A DNA stretch of 64,000 bases from Acidobacteriota bacterium. GTDB taxonomy: Bacteria > Acidobacteriota > Blastocatellia > Pyrinomonadales > Pyrinomonadaceae. The position numbers were made by a program, and so were the translations under genes. Location: positions 124,001-188,000 of the forward strand of contig JAHBSK010000007.1 of NCBI GenBank assembly GCA_019639175.1, given 5' to 3'. Under the pieces are notes generated by a model. That model ran no database searches. It was given only the letters and a program-made list of their open reading frames with translations, and was not told the DNA's origin. Positions 61,530-64,000 of the stretch are shown piece by piece (positions within the stretch are counted from its first letter, which is position 1; the number at the start of each line of letters is the position of its first letter).

Positions 61530-64000
61530 CGTCGCTCCTCCGCCGCGAACGTATCCGGCAAACGTCCGCAAAGTCGCAATATTCACAAGCGTCTTTTTTC
61601 ACATCAGGCACGACCGCAAACCTTCCTTCGCTCAGTGTCGCTTTCACAAATGCCGGAAAACCCGCCAGTTCGTCCATTTTTTCCAAACCCGCGGTCTTTA
61701 TTATCTTTCCCTTGCGGATCGAATAATAACCGCCCTGGCCGAGCTGTTTGTCAGGATAAAGCGACCGCAGAGCGACGTGTGTGTAAAGCGGAAGCTGAAC
61801 ATCTATCGCCAATTTCCCGTTTGCGTCCTTGATGCCTTTGGGGGTCGTGGAACCGGTCTTGTAATCTATGGCAAAAAGCCCGTCAGGTGTTTCGTCTATG
61901 CGGTCGATGAAACCGCGCATTCGCAAGCCTTCCCATTCGCCGCTGAACTCTTTTTCAAGCTCCATAATGACCGCGCCTTCCTTAATGAACTCCTCGGAAT
62001 TGACCGTCCGCCGCAAAATGCGTAGATGATCGGCTCGAAGCTTGTCCCAATTTGGCAGGCTCGTTACGTTCAGTTCGGGGTCGGCCTCAGCCGCCATGAA
62101 AGCATCATCCAAAGTAGCGATGACAGCCGTGCGAATATCCGCTTTTCCCAACGAAGGTGCGACCGCAAGTTCCAAAACCTTGTGATAGAACGAACCGAGC
62201 GTTCGGCGGTCGATCTCGTTCACCGCCTCGTCGGGCGGTTCCAGCCGCAGGATGCGCGACGCAAACCAGCGAAAAGCACATTGCCCGATCTGTGTAAACT
62301 GCGAAACGCTCCACATCCTCGCCGTCGCATCCAGCGAACGTGCGATAACGCCGTCAAATTCCGTCATTCCCGGTTCGCGGCCTCTGGCAAGTTCGGCTGT
62401 GTACGATGTCCGGGCAAACGCAAGAGCGGGATCGTCGCCGGGGTCAATTTCAGCAAATGGCAAGATGTCGTACCGGCGTTCCTCGATGCTTGAAGCGTGA
62501 TCGAAAAGAGCATCGGCGATATTCACACCCAGCCTTTCCAAAAAAGGACTTGGCAGAGATTCGTCCCTGCCTTCCAGAACCGGATATGTCAGCGTAACCG
62601 AACGCTCCGCCGCGATCAGCGTCAGAAAAAATGAAGCCGACGCCCACCGCGCGATCTCCGCCGCTGATTCAAAAGCAATATCGTGTTCGGCAAGCTGCCG
62701 CCTTTCGTAAAAATCGACGACCGGATTATCAACAACCGCCGCCGGAAAAACGCCCTCGGCCATGCCCGCGATGGAAACGTGGTCAAAGCTGCCGCCGATA
62801 ACCGTGTCCGCGCTGAAAACCTCGACACCGACCTGCGACGGCGAGAACGGTGTTGAAACCTCCGTCAAGATCTCTGACACAAGCGCCGCAAAAGCCTCGA
62901 ACGACATTTCCTCCTGCAATTCCATGCCGACGGCTTCGCGAAGCGCGTCCTGAAACGTGTAAAGAGCGGTGAGTTCGCGGGCGCTGTCCGCCGCTTTTAA
63001 TTTAACGCCAAGATCATCGAGGCATTTATTGAGTGTTCCTGCCCACGATGCCGGACTCTGCATTTCCGGCCACGAAAGACACGTCGCTTCCGCCCAAAGC
63101 CGTGACCACTCTTCAACACCTCGCGGACGCTTGCTCCGTGCCGCCGGCCAGATCCCTTCCGTACGATCAGGCCCGAACGGATGCATAAGCAGCCGCGCCA
63201 TTGGTTCAAAGTCATGACCGGTGCGGACGGCATCTGTCATCTGCGTTATCAACGCGCCGACAGCCGTTGTACTGAGCGGCACTAACACATTTATACACAG
63301 CGGCAGGCCGTATTCCGCTCCGACCTCAGCAAATATTCTCGCGTATTCTTCGGGCCGGCGGCAGACGATGGCAATGCGTCCGGGATCGACTCCGTCCATT
63401 ACGAACCGCTTTACTCTGCCGAGAATAAAACGCGTCTCGGCGTCAATATCGCGGCAGCGAAAAGCAATGACAGTGTCAGGACATTGCGTTAGGCTTTCGG
63501 CAAAACACTCTGCGGCGTGTCGCCCGACAGTTCGTTCATTCGCGGGGCCGTCGGTTTCTTCACTCCAGCCCGACGCGATCATCCGGTCACGCCAAAAAAT
63601 ATTTGAATGAAAAATGCCCGTGTCGCCGCACGGCAGATAGTAGATGCTTTCATCTGCCGCTAACTTATTCAAAAATTCGACCTCTTCGCTGCGGGCGCGG
63701 AAATAACCGTAAACCAAAACTTTTTCCGGTTTAACAGGAAGCAGCGACGCCTGATGAACGACCTCAGCGTCGTCAACCAGATCCTGCTCTCTGAGCATGC
63801 GGACGTATTCATCGGCAACGGCGGCCAGAACGCGCACGCGCGGCGAACCGTGCTGCATCAGCTTTGCGGTGTCGATTCCGGTGCGGAGAATAGTGGCAAG
63901 CGTTTCGGATATCAAACCTGCGTAACCGCTGACATCACGTTCCTCAGTTCGGCGGCGGATCGCGGTGCCGAGCATCTGTCGAGCCTTGAGCGGCGACGCA
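61519..64000 (-). CDS. addB: AddB-like nuclease subunit with Fe-S cluster, incomplete at the window edge
   Basis: At least 826 residues; the frame is still open at the right edge, so the true N-terminus is outside. The N-terminal part is a degenerate helicase (VLVYGYFRARSEEVEF, IAIVCRRPEEYARIF, VFSADTVIGGSFDHVSIAGMAEGVFP). The C-terminal PD-(D/E)XK nuclease has FIDRIDETPDGLFAIDYKTG, and Fe-S cysteines are QCAFRW and the terminal CEYCDFADVC. With AddA it forms the end-processing helicase-nuclease that feeds homologous recombination. It lies upstream of addA on the same strand. Confidence 0.85.
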   Translation of the reverse strand, partial: ASPLKARQMLGTAIRRRTEERDVSGYAGLISETLATILRTGIDTAKLMQHGSPRVRVLAAVADEYVRMLREQDLVDDAEVVHQASLLPVKPEKVLVYGYFRARSEEVEFLNKLAADESIYYLPCGDTGIFHSNIFWRDRMIASGWSEETDGPANERTVGRHAAECFAESLTQCPDTVIAFRCRDIDAETRFILGRVKRFVMDGVDPGRIAIVCRRPEEYARIFAEVGAEYGLPLCINVLVPLSTTAVGALITQMTDAVRTGHDFEPMARLLMHPFGPDRTEGIWPAARSKRPRGVEEWSRLWAEATCLSWPEMQSPASWAGTLNKCLDDLGVKLKAADSARELTALYTFQDALREAVGMELQEEMSFEAFAALVSEILTEVSTPFSPSQVGVEVFSADTVIGGSFDHVSIAGMAEGVFPAAVVDNPVVDFYERRQLAEHDIAFESAAEIARWASASFFLTLIAAERSVTLTYPVLEGRDESLPSPFLERLGVNIADALFDHASSIEERRYDILPFAEIDPGDDPALAFARTSYTAELARGREPGMTEFDGVIARSLDATARMWSVSQFTQIGQCAFRWFASRILRLEPPDEAVNEIDRRTLGSFYHKVLELAVAPSLGKADIRTAVIATLDDAFMAAEADPELNVTSLPNWDKLRADHLRILRRTVNSEEFIKEGAVIMELEKEFSGEWEGLRMRGFIDRIDETPDGLFAIDYKTGSTTPKGIKDANGKLAIDVQLPLYTHVALRSLYPDKQLGQGGYYSIRKGKIIKTAGLEKMDELAGFPAFVKATLSEGRFAVVPDVKKDACEYCDFADVCRIRSRRRSDDAV

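Overview
The window is a bacterial chromosome segment of moderately high GC. It most likely comes from an Acidobacteriota of the Blastocatellia/Pyrinomonadaceae type. That placement is an inference. It rests on two secreted proteins of the acidobacterial VWFA-related architecture (16726-18894 and 40051-41115) and on a general gene content of secreted peptidases, a menaquinone enzyme and 2-oxoacid:ferredoxin oxidoreductase. No rRNA is present. One tRNA-Thr(CGT) lies at 45196-45271.

Layout. 1-8.4 kb: membrane proteins, a winged-helix regulator pair, a lipoprotein, the ABC-F factor ettA, a REP-associated tyrosine transposase (RAYT) bracketed by its palindromes, and menC. 8.9-16.5 kb: three consecutive secreted peptidase-fold genes (subtilisin, caspase-like, TPR-CHAT). 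16.7-23.7 kb: VWFA protein, lytic transglycosylase and DPP-IV-type peptidase. 23.8-31.0 kb: a head-and-lysis-only phage island (portal, capsid, scaffold-like, endolysin, holin/spanin-like, large terminase) with no tail, replication or integrase genes. 31-39.3 kb: GH5 enzyme, an AvaI/BsoBI-type restriction-modification pair, trmFO, and a second restriction-modification operon that looks gutted. 39.4-46.8 kb: phosphatase, VWFA protein, xerC, a UPF0175/PIN pair, an XRE + ImmA/IrrE pair, tRNA-Thr and an AlbA_2/ATPase protein. 47-58.2 kb: a gltD-like / korA / korB oxidoreductase operon into which many toxin-antitoxin and other small modules have entered. 58.3-64 kb: the addAB recombination nuclease, with addB running off the right edge.

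The most striking pattern is repeated gene-end duplication. At four places an accessory gene or toxin-antitoxin module sits between an intact gene and a short, degenerate, same-strand copy of that gene's own end: korB 5' end (vapBC between), korA 5' end (relBE-like pair between), gltD-like 3' end (dinD between) and trmFO 5' end (membrane-anchored 193-aa gene between). This is the geometry expected if incoming DNA brings its own version of the neighbouring gene's terminus and restores the host gene, leaving the old end as a remnant.

A second theme is palindromic repeats inside genes. A REP-like element with a conserved GGAAC head and a hairpin occurs beside the RAYT gene. It also lies in frame inside trmFO and the DUF4173 gene, forms an in-frame 30-bp tandem array before ettA, and occurs at the vapC/korB junction. 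A different 29-bp element occurs twice in frame in korA. Two genes look frameshifted (a beta/gamma-crystallin secretion signal and a DUF4258 toxin). All identifications come from reading the sequence and remembered family features; no searches were run.
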